DNA of 64,000 nucleotides, from positions 1,302,001-1,366,000 of the forward strand of contig NC_049905.1 in the NCBI RefSeq assembly GCF_001411555.2, given 5' to 3'. The DNA is from Juglans regia. Taxonomy: Eukaryota; Streptophyta; Magnoliopsida; Fagales; Juglandaceae. The notes under the pieces are model-generated. The model saw only the letters and a list, made by a program, of their open reading frames with translations. It was not told the origin of the DNA and made no database searches. Of the stretch, positions 1-12,230 are shown piece after piece. The stretch's first letter is position 1, and each line of letters begins with the position of its first letter. The translations under genes were made by a program, and so were the position numbers.

Positions 1-1114
1 AGAGGTTATAAAAGACTGTAAATAAGTATATTATAGTAAATTTTTCCTCCCCAAACGCCTGTGGACATAAGCAACATGTCGAACTACGAAAATTTGTGTA
101 TTCATTTCTCTTATTTTTTCTGCACTTATTTTCCATTCACCACTATTGATGTACGCATCGACACCATACAGCCACACCAAAATACTGTCAGGGACTCCAA
201 ATAATACCGATCAAGGCCCAAGTCGACCAGTGGGCCGAGAATGACTCTTTCTCTCATTCGGACCTATTTTGCAATTTTTCCAGCATCAACATAGGTAGTC
301 TGAAACACGGACACATGATATTCTAATTATATCATGGGATATCGTGTCATTTAAAATTAATAAAAGTTAATACTTACGTAAATCATTTTAATGTACCCAA
401 TAATTTTCCAATGAGATTTGCTGGGCATCAGCCCGTATCCGCTGCACACCTCGCATAACTTTTTTTTTTTTTTTACACTCAATATATTGAGTGTGCAGCG
501 GATACGGCTGATGCCAATATTTTTTCTTTTCCAATATACAGCATTCTTTGTACTTCTCCTTGTGTACAGTCATTCACTTGCTCCATCCTTCATCCACTGT
601 GAAATCCAACTTCAAGTCTTCAACACCATACTTTTTTACTTTACGGATAAAATAAACGAGAATTTTCCTGAAGAGAGACTCAAACCCTCCCAAAAAACTA
701 AAAGGTTTTATAAATCGGCTGCCATTGACAGACATTATTAATCTTTTTCTGCTACTTGTACCTAAGAAATAATTCCCATGATGGAATCCTAAAGCAATAT
801 GTATTCAACACCTTACCAAGTTTCTGCGGCTTCAGAAGAGAACCATGGCACTACATTACTTCAAGCATCACTCAAATATATACAATTAGATTGAAAAAAA
901 TGGTAGAAAACTTTCAAACATTTAAGATATGGCATAAGCAAAACTGGATTTCTAAGCATGCTCCTGATAAATGTGATATACATCTCAGTAAGGTTGCAGA
1001 ACATATGTCTTAATCATAAAATTAGATACATTTATAAGATGAAGCAAAAAACTGCAGCAAGATTTTTCATTTCAAGAATCATACCAACCAACTTTAATAA
1101 CCAAGGAGTCCTTC
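1..1114. other. Gene-free stretch, probably 3' flank of the MPH1-like gene
   Basis: No open frame here resembles a known protein. Short frames in the stretch are AT-rich and lack family features. It holds one hairpin element (424-515) and probably, nearest its right edge, the 3' untranslated region of the minus-strand gene that ends at 1115. Confidence 0.6.
424..515. repeat. Small hairpin element (MITE-like) with about 25-bp inverted arms
   Basis: The left arm (GGCATCAGCC, then GTATCCGCTGCACAC) is repeated in inverted order at 491-515 with a single extra base. Between the arms are a run of T and a perfect 20-bp palindrome, ACACTCAATATATTGAGTGT, that overlaps the right arm. The GCATCAGCC ends and central T run recur at 20460-20585, so this looks like a family of miniature inverted-repeat elements. 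No clear target duplication was seen. Confidence 0.65.
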
Positions 1115-4094
1115 TCACGACTCAGGCTGAATTTGGGAGTTGACATCAATCTGGGGTGCTTCCATGTCAGGGATATCTTCCCGAACAGATGAGAGTGATT
1201 CAGTCTGGCTTGGTGCTGAGGCTTGAATAATTTCTTGCGGTTTAAACTTGTTGACATAGTAACTTAGCGATGGCCCAGAGTATTCTACCGTCAGCACTTG
1301 AGGTGGGTTTTTACCAACTTGAAGGAGTACCGTTGAAGCTGCAGCAATAGAGATGAGGGCAAGGCCACCAGCAATTGCTGCAGTGTTCTCAGCTCCATTG
1401 GAAGAAGAACCAGCAGTACCAGAGCTGATTGCAGTTTCCGCCACGTAAACTGCCGGCTGGGAGGTTCAGAAGATATTAGATGCAAAATGCCACAAAACTG
1501 AAGTACTGAGAGAGAAGCAGAGAAGAAAGAAAAATACAGAAGAAATATGTACCAATCCTAAGAACAGATGGCTGCAATAGTTCGTTTAGAGTTTTCTTCC
1601 TACCTGCTGTGTGTACCAAAAATTCCATTGTTTCAACTTGGAAGTTTCATCGAAAACTCTGTGCTTAGGCCCTAGAACATGGGCAGCTATTGGGCGGGGG
1701 GACACATGATACTAACTCTTGATTCAGCACACTTCTATTGCAGTGTTTGAGTCAATATTATTACTTTCTGTCTACTCATAGTAATATTATTCTTTTTCAA
1801 ATCACTAAGTAGTTATTTCTCTTGAAATATTTTGTTTATGTAGAGACGAGCCTTTATTTAGGAGGCCTACAGCTAGTGGTAAAATGGCTACCTCTGATGG
1901 TCCAAATGGAATTGCAGGCTGTGGTAATTAACTCCTCAATCAATCTTGCAGGATTCTCAGATTTCTTATATACAAGAGACTGACAATTCCCTTGAATTCC
2001 CATCCAAAAGGACGAGCCAGGATTCACAGCCTAATTTGGAACATATCAGAAAGAGTAACAGGGGACAAATATATTATTTTCCAAGTAGGTAGTATAAGGC
2101 ATATGCAATCAAGATGTTGACAGAGGAACAATTTCATGACAACAAGGCAAAGAGAGTAGTTTTGCATTTTCATGAATCAGCCAGTCCTCCCAGGCTATCA
2201 GGAAGATACACTCAGCTATAAGATAGGAGGTTTGGCATTTTCATGAATCAACCAGTCTCCTATTCTATCATGAAGACACTCAGCTATATATGCACCACTT
2301 TTAAGCACTGTTCAGTTGATAAGAATTTGATAGATATGAGTGGCAGATATTCTGAAAAAGTTTTACTCAATTCATTTACTAGCATGTTGATGACAATTTA
2401 TTTCAAATCAATCATGCCATGTAGTTGGTGTGCAGTGTAGAGGCTTTAGAATAGAGTTATTCTATTTTTAATTATAATAAAAACATGTCGATGAAAATAT
2501 CCTTGATGCAATTAAATGCAGTTTCTAGTACTCTGAATTTCATGGATAGGAGGAAGAGGTCAATTGAGTGAAAACAGTTTTGCTAACTAACATCGATTTC
2601 TTTGCTAAGGCTATCATATCTTGATTATGATGATAGCATTTATATATACCGAATTATCTCTCAAAATAAAATCAAAATAAATATTTGTACAAAGTTATGC
2701 TCATTATAATCATTTTTCACAAGATTCTTCCTTTTTTGCACATTATTTTGTCCTTCAACCAAATAAAATCTGTTAAAACACTCTTTTGTTAAAGTCCATA
2801 ATAGCGTAATTAAAAAAATAAAATGAACAAGAAACCTTGAAAATAGTAAGAGCTTAAAACCACCAACCTCAACTGAATATATGTTCGTTTGCCCAGCAGT
2901 GTCTTTCTCAACATAACCTGTCCAACCCTGTTTGCGAGGTGGAAATGTTCCTACCACTTTGGTCTTCTCCCCTGCTAACCACTCCATGCTGACCTTCCCG
3001 ACCTAATTTTACAGTAAGAAAAACACCAAACTTATTATGCCAAAAGCATCCACATGTTCCTGATATTAACTGCACTTCTATTTGACAAAAGCATAAATAA
3101 CACAATTGATAAAGTAGGCAAAATGATATGAGTGAGTGAGCAAGCTCTTCTTTCAGAAAACCCATGTCACATCGAGACTTAAAATTTCAAAAATGAAGTG
3201 AATCCTTAGTACTCTGACATGAACCATAGTATGCAAATCTTGTGAGGAAATGAGGCTACCACATCAGTTTAGCACGGCCATGAATCCTGGTTACCAACTT
3301 GTTAAGCTGATAAAGTAGCCGCAATTATATTGTCATTATGCCAATGGCATATGTGAAACTAGACAAGAACAATTGCCAAGACGAAGTAAACACCTTGAGA
3401 ATCTTTAGTTGAGGCCTCGCTACATGTGCAGACACCTACTTAAGCCTAAAAGTTCAAGTATATAGAAGGGACCTGATCATGTATCAACCCTTTTACTTTA
3501 AAATTGTGCAACTCAACACTCACATATGTACCATAACAAGGTCAATAGACCTGGAAAGAAAAACAACTTAAAACAGAAAATCTATGGAAAATCTAGCTAA
3601 TACTACCGCTCTTTATTATATGATAGATAAAGCCGAAGGAAACTTTTAGAACTGAGCATTATAACAAAAATATTTAAATTGACTGAAAAAACTAAAAGTT
3701 TGTATCAATCAACAAAAGCTAAATTCATCACGTCGATTCAACATATTTTCTAATGGAACATCTGAATCAAATTCCGAATTCTTCCAATGAAGTAAAAGTA
3801 AAAGTCACTTTTTTTTTCCCTGAAAACACCCATATATCTGATATCTAATAGTTTTCCATATTTCTTAGCACCAAAAGTCACCAAAAGTACAGAAAGAGAG
3901 AGAGGGCTAATCACCTCCTTATCAGGAGCACATTCTTCAACATTGCAGTCAGCGTCTTCAGTGGAAGCCTTGACAGTGAAGAGGCTGGAAGTCCGTACTT
4001 TACTCACACTCTGGTACTTGTTGTTGAACCACCTTTGCGTTGGGAAGGTGCAGGTGTTGGCTGCAGCCATCACTGCTTGTGATGCACATGCCAT
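1115..4094 (-). CDS. MPH1: MPH1-like chloroplast thylakoid protein protecting photosystem II in high light (3 exons)
   Basis: Exons on the minus strand are 3915-4094, 2868-3002 and 1115-1456, all with GT-AG borders and in phase 0, giving 218 aa. The ATG at 4094 opens a Ser/Thr- and Ala-rich, acid-poor N-terminus that looks like a chloroplast transit peptide (about residues 1-43). Exon 2 encodes the conserved core with EWLAGEKTKVVG and PPRKQGWTGYVEKDTAGQTN. Exon 3 holds one predicted membrane segment (about residues 130-152), followed by GPSLSYYVNKFKP and a Pro/Ser/Glu-rich tail. I recognise the arrangement as that of MAINTENANCE OF PSII UNDER HIGH LIGHT 1, a plant-specific thylakoid protein that in Arabidopsis associates with photosystem II and limits photodamage. 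Introns are 912 and 1411 bp. Identity rests on recalled motifs; function here is inferred from the family. Confidence 0.8.
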
Positions 4095-4504
4095 CCTTTA
4101 AAACAAGATAACAGGGCTCAGAAAGACTTGACAAGTAATGAGACCTGACCTTGCAGAGGTTGTATATATGTCTTGGAAAAAAGTATATGATTTTCTTTGT
4201 GTGTTTTTTCTGGGGTTGGAGTTTGAGAGAGAAGTTTGGATTTTGCTGGGGGTGATGGAGAGAGTGAGAGCGAGACACGAAGTCGAAGGGATGATATTTT
4301 AGTGTTCTGTGGTGGAGTTTGAGTGTGGCGGCTGTGTGGACTCGATCTTTACATGCAGAATCTGGGCCGGGCTTGTCAGACTTGGACTGTCGACTGTTGT
4401 TTCAACAGAAAAAAACCGAAGAGATATGGTTGCAAACTAACCTTAAAAGTTTTAGCAAAATCAATATCAATAATATTATATATATATATATTTATATGAG
4501 TGAT

Positions 4505-4670
4505 GATACATGTAATCGTAAAGTATATAAGTATCGTATAGTCATTTTAAAAAAGATTGATATTTACTATTAAAATTTTTTTTTTTATGTGAGTCTCATA
4601 TTTATTCATTTTTTTCAAAATGATTGTATGACGTTTGTGTATTCACGACTGCAACTATAATTTCTATTTA
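4505..4670. repeat. AT-rich miniature inverted-repeat element, diverged
   Basis: The left part (GTAATCGTAAAGTATATAAG and onward) and the inverse of the right part (ending CACGACTGCAAC) match imperfectly across about 45 bp, around a T-rich centre. The same layout, with TTTTAAAA-like inner borders, is seen at 8156-8312 and roughly at 9930-10085, so one old family is likely. Confidence 0.4.
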
Positions 4671-5402
4671 TATATATATATATAAATTAAAAATGTCATC
4701 TTAGAAAGTGTTCAATCAAGAGAGTAACAGATCAAGAGAGCGATTCGATTGATTACTTATGTAGTAGTATTAGGAAGAAAAGGTTCATTGAAGAACTTGT
4801 TCGTTGAAAGAAATCGCAGATTATTTTAATAACCAAAGTTAATTTTAACATAATTTACTTCAAGATGCACAATTGAAACATAATCCAGTGCTTGTGACAC
4901 TCAATGTGCATACATGCTAGCTTTTGTATATTAATGTGGATGGATGTGGTTATTTTAACATATCAAGTTGCCTATTGGCCTTATAATGGATAACTAGCAT
5001 ATGAAAAATAGGAGCCAATCCACATCATTCACTAATGGAAGTTTTGATTCTTTTATCCAATTAAAGATTCGTAGAAAATATTGATAAAAATAACAATAAT
5101 AAATATTGTAAGATTTATTATTCTTTGAATTTGAAAGAAAATTCTTCCTACCTAATACTAATGCTTGCTTGCATCAACCCACGAACTCATCCAACCCAAA
5201 CCTCCACCACATACCTCGATTAGGCTGAAAACTAGGCTGATGACGGACGACCCAACAAAATGCAGCCCAACACATCAAATGTGATCATTAGTCTATTGAT
5301 TTTTTTATTGGGTTTCTTTGTAGCCAAGTCGATCCATAATGCAAAAGTATTGAAGGGTGTTCTAACTTCTAATACCTCGCGATGAGTATTCTATTGGTTA
5401 TT

Positions 5403-5795
5403 TGAGCACTTAGGTTGAGTTTGAATGTTGAAGTGAGTTGAGTTGAGATTATAAAATATTATTAGAATATTATTTTTTAATATTATTATTATTTTAGAAT
5501 TAAAAAAAATTAAATTGTTTATTATATTTTGTGTTGGAATTTAAAAAAGTTGTAATGATGAGTTGAGATAGGTTGATGATCCAAACGAAGCCTAGTCTCC
5601 ATTTAGATAGTAAGATAAGATGAAATAAGACGATTTTAGATAAAAGTTAAAAGTTAAATAAAATATTATTAGAATATTTTTTTTAATATTATTATTGTAT
5701 TGAGATTTGAAAAAATTGAATTATTTATTATATTTTGTGTGAAAATTTGAGAAAATTGTAATGATGAGATGAAACCGTTATTGTATCCAAACAGG
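5403..5795. repeat. Two adjacent diverged copies of one short AT-rich element
   Basis: Copy A (about 5403-5582) and copy B (about 5590-5795) share the same order of motifs: a GAGTTGAGAT- or AAGATGAAAT-like start, AAAATATTATTAGAATATT, a TTTTTAATATTATTATT stretch, TTTATTATATTTTGTGT, TTGTAATGATGAG, then a TCCAAAC end. A third diverged copy lies at 32885-33250. No coding content. Their abutting placement suggests tandem or nested insertion of a non-autonomous element that prefers its own ends. Confidence 0.6.
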
Positions 5796-8058
5796 GCTGA
5801 ATCTTGATCTTATGTTAAGGTAATATCAATCAGCTGTCACACTAATTATATATGTATTGTTTGAGAAACCCTTTTAATTCCCAAAAAAATAAAAAATAAA
5901 TATTTTTTTCAGACTGCAATTTTTGTGGGAAAGCTTATAAAAGTTAAAATATAAACTTTATGCATGCACCAAGTAATTATTATGCAATAATAAAATAGGA
6001 AGTTAATTAAATAAGTCGGTCCAACTACCCAAATTAATGATCTTTAAAGCAACGCACTTCTATGATCATGATATTAATGGAAATACTAATGGATCCCTAA
6101 TTAGACTTGATCTATTCAAAGTCCACTAAAATTATTGGTGCGTTTATATTCAATTATATATGCAAACTAATTAATCAATTAACTGGTCCCACTGACATAT
6201 ATAATAACTTCCTTAATTATAATATAATTAGTTTGCGAGTAATTAGGTGGTCTTCCAATTAATGTTGTATTGATCTGGATTATAAAATTATTGAACACTT
6301 TTTCTTGTATATTTTTATAGCTATATATATAATTGCATGCATGAAAGTTTTACGTGAAAAGGCATTTGCTTTTTGTAATTTTCCTGGCCCGATGATGATC
6401 AAGTGGTTCTCCGAAATCAATTGGTTTATATATAAACCATACATCATGAGTCGGCCAAGGTTCATCATTCATGTGAAAAGCTGTACGTAAAGGGCTAAAG
6501 CCAAGGCTGATTTCACGTAAAGATGCAAAGATCATATATATGTTGGGATCGTTTACAAAGTATACGCGATGAATCTTTGACCAGTCAATAAAAATGAACA
6601 TGATTGGTCTTAAGGATAGTCGGTAATAGAAGTCTAGCTTTTTGGTCAATAAGTGTAGGCTTTTTTAGAAGCTACAAAAAGCTAATGTAATGTGCACTTT
6701 GCTTTGCTTAATGGGATCTGATCGATCACCAAGAGCAAGCTGCTGCATATCGATCGTGACCTTTTCTTTTGTCTAAATTACAAAGAGATCAGCTAGCTAG
6801 CTAGCATGCATGAAAGTAGTTTTTGGTGGAGATAGATATATATATATGCAGTGGGAGACAGAACCTTTAGCGATTTGGATTTATGGAAGGCAACAATATT
6901 GGCCGATGAGTGAATGCATATACATATGTAGATCATTTGTTGGACTGAAAAGGCTACGTACGTACGCCAGAAGACTGAAAAATTAAATCACTCGTTTCCT
7001 CCAGTTAAATAATCATCACTTCATGTGGAAATTAGAATGAAACGCGATTTACGCGCTAATGGAATGTCCCAGCTGGGCCTATATATATATTGAGGCTTTG
7101 ATAATATTAATATTGCTGCATATTTCAGTCCTACTTGCAGTGTTAATTATATATCATGTTGTCGGCCTGCATGCATATTGGTTCTTATTGATCTCGATCG
7201 TAGTTGTACAATAAAGGGAGATGATGATCTTTTGCATGAATCGATGCAAGATATTCGAAGAAATACTTTGTGATGTCATCGTCATGCATGCCTGCCTGCC
7301 TAGTGGTTATATGATTTTGCAGTACTGAATCTGAAAGAGTTTTGAATAGCAGCCAAAACCTGATGATATTCATCTGGATTCTGAATAATGCCCCCATTTA
7401 TTTCCAAATTAATAGCAATATATTTATGTATTAATTATTTACACGTACTATAGTACTTGCAAGAAAAAGGGATTGGGAATAATTAAGGATTATTTTAATC
7501 TCTTGGTTAGCATATAAAAGAGATCACAAAAGAAGATCAGCAATGGGTTATGAACAAATCCTGTCCCTAGCTAAGTTGTAGGCAACCTGATTGAGTAAGC
7601 TGCTCACTGCTAGCTAGCTAGTCTAGTAATCACAGCTAGGTCAGCCCTTAATTACCAAATAAACTGACAGTTTTAGGTAGATCGAGGAGGTTTTGCAAAT
7701 TACAAAAACCTAGCTATGTCTTCACACATGATCGAGCATTACGTACATGATGTGTAGCAACAAATTAACTTGTTCTGTTGCTAAGAACATTATTGATCAA
7801 GACTTGAAAGAACTAAGTCAAAAGGCTACGTACGTACCATAATTAATTAATGTTTTTTCGTTTTGATAAAGTTAATTGTTGTATATTTAAGAGCATGCAC
7901 AGCTAATTAAAGGGTGCCTGAAGAGACGTTTGAAGGTGATGATTGATCAATAATCCTTCAATTCAATGTCCAATTGATATTTGAAATGAGTGGTGCATGT
8001 TGCTTTCCCGGCCTGCATTGTCTGCATCCTGGGTGGCCATTTACTCATGAGGGGCCCT

Positions 8059-8060
<2 letters not shown>

Positions 8061-8108
<48 letters not shown>
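8061..8108 (+). repeat. (TC)24 microsatellite
   Basis: An uninterrupted TC dinucleotide tract of 48 bp. Confidence 0.95.
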
Positions 8109-8110
<2 letters not shown>

Positions 8111-8155
8111 GCTAATGAAATTCTAAACAAACGTTCGTATAATTAAGAAAAAATA

Positions 8156-8312
8156 TACTTACAATCGTGAATTACGTAACCGTCACGTAATCACTTTAAA
8201 AAAAATAAATAAAATATATGATCTACATAAAAAATATTAATTTTTTAATAGTAGACCCTACTCTTTTTCAAAACGATTACGCGACGGTTACGTATTTTAT
8301 AGTTGTATGTAG
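8156..8312. repeat. Miniature inverted-repeat element
   Basis: The left arm contains TACGTAACCGTCACGTAATC and the right arm contains its near-perfect inverse (GATTACGCGACGGTTACGTA), around an AT-rich centre. The arms extend outwards imperfectly (TACTTACAATCGTGA against ATAGTTGTATGTA). Length near 157 bp, no coding capacity. Confidence 0.65.
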
Positions 8313-8599
8313 AATTACTCTATAATTAATATAAAAAAAAATCTTTAGAATTTCTTAACACTGCATTCTATATTATTTTTATTTTTTATTATTATTTTTT
8401 TATCAAATATTTATTATATAAATAATGAATAAAAATTTTGAAATAATTTAAAAAAGAATAAACTCAAAAAAAATTTTAAAAATTTAAAAATTTTAAAAAA
8501 ATGTGAAGTGTAGAGTGTGATTGAAGTTGTATAGCAAAACTCTTAATATAATGACCATAAATAAGTACTCACTTTTGCAGGCCTGCATAAATAATATTA

Positions 8600-8665
8600 A
8601 TGAATCTTCATGCATTTCTAAGGCATTAATATTAATTAATGCCTTAGAAATGCATGAAGATTCAT
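8600..8665. repeat. Perfect 31-bp inverted repeat with 4-base loop
   Basis: Bases 8600-8630 and 8635-8665 are exact reverse complements, separated by ATTA. A transcript from either strand would fold into a 31-bp stem without mismatch. The arms contain TTCATGCATTTCTAAGGCA. I do not recognise a known microRNA in it. It could be a young hairpin locus, a foldback element, or simply a palindromic duplication. Confidence 0.9.
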
Positions 8666-9127
8666 GAAAACACACTGCTGGCTAGATAAAATGGCATGGA
8701 TATGAGCTAGAGAGTGTCCTAGCTGGCTGCTTAATTACGTACCTATTGCCAATTTGCTACTTGCTGATGGAAACTTTAGATATATATACAGGCACCATAT
8801 CTTCAAAATGGCTTTTGCTTACACGTCCATTTGCCACTAGCTAGATTATTCATTCTCGATCTCTTCGATCTTTGTAGCTACAACTTGCATGGGATATACA
8901 TGAAGTTTTTTCATGAGCAATATTTATGAGGATTCTAATCGGCTGGGCTTAACACATGATCAGATACATCATCACTCTTGGCTTCCCTGAAAAAAGGGGC
9001 ATGATCTCAAGATAAGAGTTTAAAATAAATCATGTAATTAAAGTTGGGAAAGTAGAAGGAAAAACGAATACACGATCGATGAAAAACCAAAAAGAGAAAG
9101 GAAAAAAAAGAAAAAAAAAGAAACAGA

Positions 9128-9265
9128 CACTACAAGAAAACTGTTTATTTGTGGCCAGTTAATTCTAACGAAATGACTATTTACAGCTAAGATGAGTCTG
9201 TTTTGATCACAAATAATCTTGTCGCCACAATTAAATGGCCATAAAAATCTATTTTTCTTGTAGTG
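9128..9265. mobile_element. CACTA-type MITE, copy 1 (138 bp)
   Basis: The element starts CACTACAAGAAAA and ends with the exact inverse, TTTTCTTGTAGTG, a 13-bp terminal inverted repeat. It is flanked on both sides by AGA, the 3-bp target duplication expected of CACTA (CMC/EnSpm) transposons. There is no coding capacity, so it must be moved by an enzyme encoded elsewhere. A sister copy lies at 30778-30917, sharing the next bases CTGTTTATTTGT. Confidence 0.9.
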
Positions 9266-9307
9266 AGAATAGACAAAGAAGGAAGAAGATGATCAGCACA
9301 GCTAGCT

Positions 9308-9331
9308 AGCATGCATGCATGCATGCATGCT
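9308..9331. repeat. (GCAT)n microsatellite
   Basis: Five to six GCAT units in a row. TGCATGCA words are also scattered through the AT-rich parts of the window. Confidence 0.85.
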
Positions 9332-9540
9332 TTTCTCCCACCTTTCCACATATGACGATCGACTGCCTCAGAAGTTCCAACACATGATCCGCACCATGTG
9401 GGACACATATAAACTCCTCCACTTCGCCCTGCACCTGCACTTGAGTCCAATCAAACATTTCTTTCTTTTTTCTTGCTTTCATCATGGAAAACAATGACAA
9501 TTCCTTTGCCGGCCCCTTGGCAAGGCCATGAAGCTACTGT

Positions 9541-9566
9541 GTATATATATATATATATATATATAT
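9541..9566. repeat. (TA)n microsatellite
   Basis: A run of alternating T and A, one of many in the window. Confidence 0.85.
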
Positions 9567-10312
9567 GTTATACCACAATTGCCTAGACAAACTCCCATTT
9601 CCTTTTCATTTCACATATATATGTAGAGAAACAAAAAAGAAAGAGCAGACCATTGATAACATATAGAATAATGATATTATTATATACAACAAGTCTCAAA
9701 TGTATAAGTTTCGAACAATTCTTTTATAAAAAAGTGAACTTCATTTTAAAAAAAGGTGAAAAAATCATTTTCTTTAGTAAGACTTATTATTTTATAAAAA
9801 AATTATATAAAATTTATGCATTTGAGTCTTAGTCCCTCGTTAATCTAATGTATATGTGGTTGGTTTGTCCATACATGTCAAGAGTTTAAAATATGCCAAC
9901 TAGGGAGCGTGACGCACAATGTTATAAAAATAGAGTAATGTTATATATAATTATAAAGTATATAATTATTGTATAATTATTTTAAAAAATAATAAAATTT
10001 ATTATTAAAAAATTAATTTTTTTTATATAAATTTTATATTTATTTATTTTTAAATAATTATATAATATTTATAATCGTAAATATTAATTTTTATAAGCAG
10101 TATCTAAATCTGTGATTAATTCGGACGTACAATCCACGCACGCACCTTATCTCCATGCTCTTCTTCTAAGTAGGTAGGCATTTAATTTGGAGCAACTTTC
10201 GGCCCTGCAAGCTGCTCTCGAATCATGCGAGATGATTGGGAGGGGATCATGATTAGACAGCCCATTTTATTTTGTACGTTGCTCCACTTGATCAAAGAGA
10301 TATTCTTTAATG

Positions 10313-10565
10313 AGTGCTACTAGGCTGCGGTTCAACAGGAACAGTTCATCATGTCGTTTAAATAAAATTTATTTTTTTATTTTTTTAATTTTTTAAACAT
10401 CTTTAAATTTTTAAAAAATATATATATATCAATATATAATTAATAGTTAATTCCTTAATTAATAAGTAAAAATAATAATAATAATAAAAAATTAAATACA
10501 TAAATAATCAAAATAAGAGAATAAAATGAGAGGACATATAAACATTATTATTCTTTAATAGACCA
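10313..10565. repeat. Copy of an AT-rich element also found around the 33-38 kb hAT insertion
   Basis: The order AGTGCTACTAGGCTG, ATTTTTTAAACATCTTTAAAT, AATATATAATTAATAGTTAATTC, AATAAGTAAAAATAATAA, AAAATGAGAGGACATA is matched in the same order around 33440-33464 and 38160-38370. I take both as copies of one non-autonomous family. Borders are approximate. Confidence 0.5.
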
Positions 10566-10779
10566 ACAACTTTTTTTTCCTAAACAAGCAAATTTTCTTT
10601 CAGATAAAGGAAAATTAAATCTATGAGGAGGTGGTGAGATTTTCCAACAAATACCACATTACAATAACTTCAGTGTAAAAGTGAATTAAAAAAAAAAAGA
10701 AAAAAAAAATCTTAGGATCAAATACTTTATCTCCACCTATGTCTTACAAAGAGGACACCGTCTTAAAAGGCATTTTTTT

Positions 10780-11460
10780 ACAGTTCACATAGCTATGCGA
10801 ACTGTGGAGACACCTTTGGAAGAAGTGGAAGCTGTAGGTGCATTGCAGGTTATTGTCTTGAAATGTTTCTTGGAGAGATTCATATTCCCTTCGTCAATAT
10901 CATCAGTTAGGAAAAAGGAAAATATAGTAGGAAAAAGGGCATCGGATGGACTGGACTGCGACGAACCATTTTTCTTCACGTGCACCTGTGGTGGCGTGTG
11001 GAGGCCACGCACCGATGATTGTGAGATGAGGTGGCCAGATCTAAAAGATCTTGAGATGAGAAATCTACTAGTGCAACACGTGTAGTTGACAGACTCATCA
11101 GGGCGTGACGGCGCATGAAAACCCTGCGCGGAACATACCGCACATGAGGGTAACGCGTCGATATTTTCGCCACAATTCCGCTTCGTCCCAATAGATCGGC
11201 AGTTGTAGAGTTGCGTGGTGGGACGCGTGTCAACTGGTGGTCGCCAGAGTGCGGTAGATTTGACCAAAACCGAATCAGTGGAAAAGAGAAAAAAAACACT
11301 GTCATGAAAGCACATACACAAAGCGGTATGTAAAAGGAACAGAGAGAAGGGTGAAAGTCACGGCTCCACCTTCATTTTCAGCGGAAACACTCGAGAAAGA
11401 TTGAATTTTGTTTCTAGAGAAAATGAGGAGTTTCTCTTTTTAGAGCTTCTAATGGAAATT
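10780..11460. other. GC-richer block of unknown origin with a near-perfect palindrome at its left end
   Basis: The block is clearly richer in G and C than its surroundings. It begins with a 26-bp near-palindrome (arms ACAGTTC.CATA) and contains CACGTG G-boxes near 10979 and 11079. A 178-codon minus-strand frame spans 10785-11321, but a 109-codon frame overlaps it in another register, and neither shows motifs of a known family. I do not call it a gene. It could be a fragment of a larger transposon such as an LTR or leader, or a captured promoter. Confidence 0.4.
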
Positions 11461-12174
11461 AATAGACCAACAACTTAATTCATTCGATGATCAGGATGAT
11501 CAACTTTACCCCGTTTATATAATATAATTGAATCATCAACGATTATGACTTGTTTTGCTCTTTTTATATTGTGCGTGTAAATTATATATTGTTCTATAGT
11601 CTTCCCCTAATTTGTTGGATTTGATACTCACTCCTAAACACTAAATTCATATATACACCCATGTCAAATTCAATAACCAATAGTTTTTATTGTTTTTATC
11701 TTTTTAGTTGTTTTAAAGAAGATGATAGTATTCTAATTTTATTGATAACCCTCACTTATAGAAGATGAATATCTTATATAAGAGAGAACTTGGGGTTATA
11801 TTTAAAATTTCAAAACCAAACTCATAAAAACTATGTGAAAATTATTTATTAAAATAACAATAAATTCATAAATAGAAATCTAAAAAATAGAGAAACAATC
11901 TAGATTTTTCTCTTTCCTCTAAAGTTATAATAATAGACTAAATTAACTAACTAATTTTACCTCAAATACATTATTTTTTCTTTGGTCCTCCGTCTGCAGT
12001 AATAATTGTTAATGACAATTAGGAATATTTGTTCGTACCACGTAATTAATTATATGCCCTTAATTAAAGAATGCAATAATATAAAGTATGATGGATCCAA
12101 ATCAATTTTACACCCGCCGGCCATGCACTAGCAAATCGTGAGTACTTGTGCATGATTTAAAATGTAATTATTAA

Positions 12175-12189
12175 TTAATTATATATATA

Positions 12190-12230
<41 letters not shown>
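12175..12230. repeat. (TA)n tract
   Basis: About 50 bp of almost pure alternating T and A. Confidence 0.9.

Noticed and set aside
4000..4278. 92-codon minus-strand frame overlapping MPH1 exon 1
   Set aside because: It reads through the leader in a different register from the transit peptide frame.
8600..8665. Known microRNA precursor
   Set aside because: Neither arm matches a conserved plant microRNA I know, and the stem is perfect with a tiny loop, unlike typical precursors.
10785..11321. 178-codon minus-strand open frame
   Set aside because: No domain, no homologue I recognise, a competing overlapping frame, and the block is just GC-richer than its surroundings, which lengthens chance frames.
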